Shown: positions 24,401-27,400 of the stretch, piece after piece
How the letters are laid out: each line of letters starts with the position of its first letter
How positions within the stretch are numbered: the first letter of the stretch is position 1
Origin: Eimeria necatrix
Taxonomy: Eukaryota > Apicomplexa > Conoidasida > Eucoccidiorida > Eimeriidae
Direction: 5' to 3'
Assembly: GCF_000499385.1 (NCBI RefSeq)
Contig: NW_013655160.1
Coordinates: 20,482-50,063 of the forward strand
Length of the DNA stretch: 29,582 bases
Notes under the pieces: model-generated
Database searches by the model: none
What the model was told of the DNA's origin: nothing
The model's input: the letters and a program-made list of their open reading frames with translations, nothing else
Position numbers and translations under genes: made by a program

Positions 24401-27400
24401 GCTTTTGCATCGTATGTTTTTTGTTACAGCTGGTAGGTGCCAGCATGGCTTCGCGAAAGACAGCAAATAGGTGGGTGCAGCTAAAAGATCTTAATACCTG
24501 AATGGAGGATCATTAGATGAGATCGCCAATTGGCGTGTAAAGCCAATGATTCTGGCTTCCTGCAAGCAGCTGCCAACGTAAGTGAGTGTCCTGTAAAGGA
24601 GACGTATATGTAAGTTAAGTGCACCCTACCAAAAGTGACGTGATAGAAAGAAAATTATCTTCGTATTGTTTCTTTGCAGGAGAATAGTGCCAGGCACTTG
24701 AGGCAGAGGTTTTACCATGTCATCAGTTTTATTCGGTATGTAGTTGCTAGCCGAGTGCACGATTCTGCGTCTCATGCCTCTGCAGTCTGGTTGTTCGCAA
24801 CAACGGCATCAACATTAGGCAGTTTAAACAAAACTCTGGTTGTGACTAGAATCGTGGATTTTAAAGCCTCATGGTGTGCCCGATTTCGCCGTCAACATTA
24901 CGCCAACTCAACCATATTGTGCAACTGCATTTTCGTTCCTCGCAGGACGTACGTGCAGAGCTGTCAATTTCGCTTGCATTTGATACTTTAGGTGTAAAAC
25001 GACGCGACTGCAGTAGTCGTCCTAGACATTTTGCAGCTTCCGTTTTCAGCACGCTTGAATTAAGGCCCTCATTTTCGTTCCTAAGTTGTGGCACTGTTAC
25101 GAATGCGCAAAACCGACTACAGCTCAACAAAGTTTTGTCTGTTCAAAAAATACTGCGAAAAGCAGGTTATTCTCTAGCTTGAGGTGATTCTTTTGCAATT
25201 TGCGATTGCGATGTTGGTGACCAGCAATAGAGGTCTAATTTGGAGGTAAGTGGATTCACAGACAACAATGCAGATGCTTGCTTTCTAGGGACTTTTTTTA
25301 CATTAAACTGTCACATTAGAAAATCTGCATTTCTTGCAGGACACAGCCTTCTTCAAAACAACTAAAGTAGTCCGCGAACTACAGGCTTTGCTCAAGCACG
25401 CGTTTCAAGAATTATGTTGGCGTAGACCTTTGCATGATGAGCTACAAGGCGCTCTATAAAGACGAAGCGTAGCAAGTGCCACTGCAGCTTTCTGTATTTA
25501 GCGCATGATTCGTTTGTGTCATCATACTACTAGGGGCCCCACTTCTGACTGGCTGCTTCTCGATGTCCTCGCCGCAGGAGGTGGGTCACTGCGTCATTGA
25601 AGCTGGCCACGGTTAAACCGTGGACGCTTTTGCATGCCTTGTACAAGCCATATCCAAGAACAGTACAACAGAAACAGAAACACGAACGTACGATCACCGT
25701 CGATTAGGTTGTATTCGGCAGTAGCTCAGCAAATTCTTAAGTGCACCATCAAAATGCGAGTGCCGTTTTCTTTGGCCGAACTGCCTGTGGTGTTAGCGGC
25801 ACCGTTCAGTGCAAACTCAGTCTCACTAATTAAACTGCGATCAAAGACCTTTAGTTCACATGCTTTTACTTGCTGTTGGCAAGGCGAAATCTGCCTTCAT
25901 AGAGAAAACGCCACACCTATGGGGCGTGCAGCCACACCTTTCTGCGGAGAGCCTCTATGCAGCTCACACGATGCTGCTTGCCTGTACTTGAATGCAGCAC
26001 GTGAGTAATGGTGATATTTCAGAGGGGGAAACGCTTGTTCATATATATGCGGCCAAAGCTGCTAGTTCCGTAAGAATCCGTCCTCAGGCTGAGTGAAGCA
26101 CAAGCGCGAATACAAGAGCTGGCTTGTTTGCTTATTCGAACAGCTATTCAGCTCGGCAGGAGACTCATAGGCTTGCACTTGAGGCTAACAAACAACCACT
26201 GGCAGCTGTTAGGACTGTAATTTGCTGATGAAAGAGTGGGCATCGCGGGATGAGTGTCCTCCCGACGCAGCGTCAAGGAACTGCGTGGACAGATGGTTGC
26301 TAGAAATCACGCTTATTGGCACTGTTCCTTATGCTAACCAGCGAATCCTTTTCTACAGAATGCGAGCTCTGCATTAGCTAAAGGCGATACAATAAAACTG
26401 ACCAGGCGTCTACAAATACAAAATAGGCAGCAAGTGTGGTAATGCAACAAGTAATTTTGCTCATGATTTTTCTTTGCGGAGCACAGCTTGTGCGTACTTG
26501 TCTCTCTGATTTTATGTCCATGTGCTGTTGTGCACTCCATCAAAACGAGGCTTCAATAGCTAAGAGCCTTGCAAAACGCATGCCATCACGAAGGCAGCCT
26601 ATAACTAATTTCACGATAAATCCGCAACCGCTAATGTTAGGTGGAGTTGGACATTAGCTAGCAGCTCGTTTGGAGATATGACCAATTACTTTGGGGAAGC
26701 TGGAACACGCGAAGAACTGTACGGCCTGTAGGAAGGTTTTCTGTGATGGCAGGTTGAAACAATCCGCATCACACTGAAAAGGTAGAACCAAGCCGATGTG
26801 GTACAAAGCATAAATGTGACAGTTTCCTGTCTCCTGTTGCACTCGTGGCCACGCTTTTTACCTCACTTCGCAGCGTCTTTTCAGAACGCTCCTGAGAGTT
26901 GTGCTTTGAATTTGTACGCAGAAAGTAATTCGCGAGCCGTGCAGCTCTGCAAGAGCTTCAGTGGGCAATATATTGTAGGGTCTGTGCAGTGGACAGAGGT
27001 GACCTGCATGCACGGATATCACTTTGAGGTTTGAGAATGTGGTCGCTGTTTCTTAGCGAATATCTTTTATTTTGAGCCTTGCTGGAGCGTTGTAGCAGCA
27101 TGCGTTAGAGCGCGTATTTTGCAGTGGGCAATGCAGTAGGCACTTAGTGACATGAAGCAAGGCACTTCCTTGCTGTGAGAAGTAGTGCAGCCAATACCAG
27201 AGCAATGTCTATCTCAAGCTCAGGTGCATAAAATATCTCTGGCAAGCGCTTTGCCACACAGAACAGCAGAAGAGTACGAGCTGGACAGGGTAACACATGA
27301 ATTGACGTGGAATTGACGACATGGAGGACCTTGCAGGAACTGCCAACGCTCGCACTATTGTCATGACAAATGGTAAAAGATGAAACTTCATATGGGCATC

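Noticed and set aside
25634..26008. 124-codon open frame on the + strand ending at a GTGAGT donor
   Set aside because: A longer exon ending at 26000 is possible, but the frame closes at a TAA near 25614 and no acceptor was identified inside it, so it is not listed as a gene.
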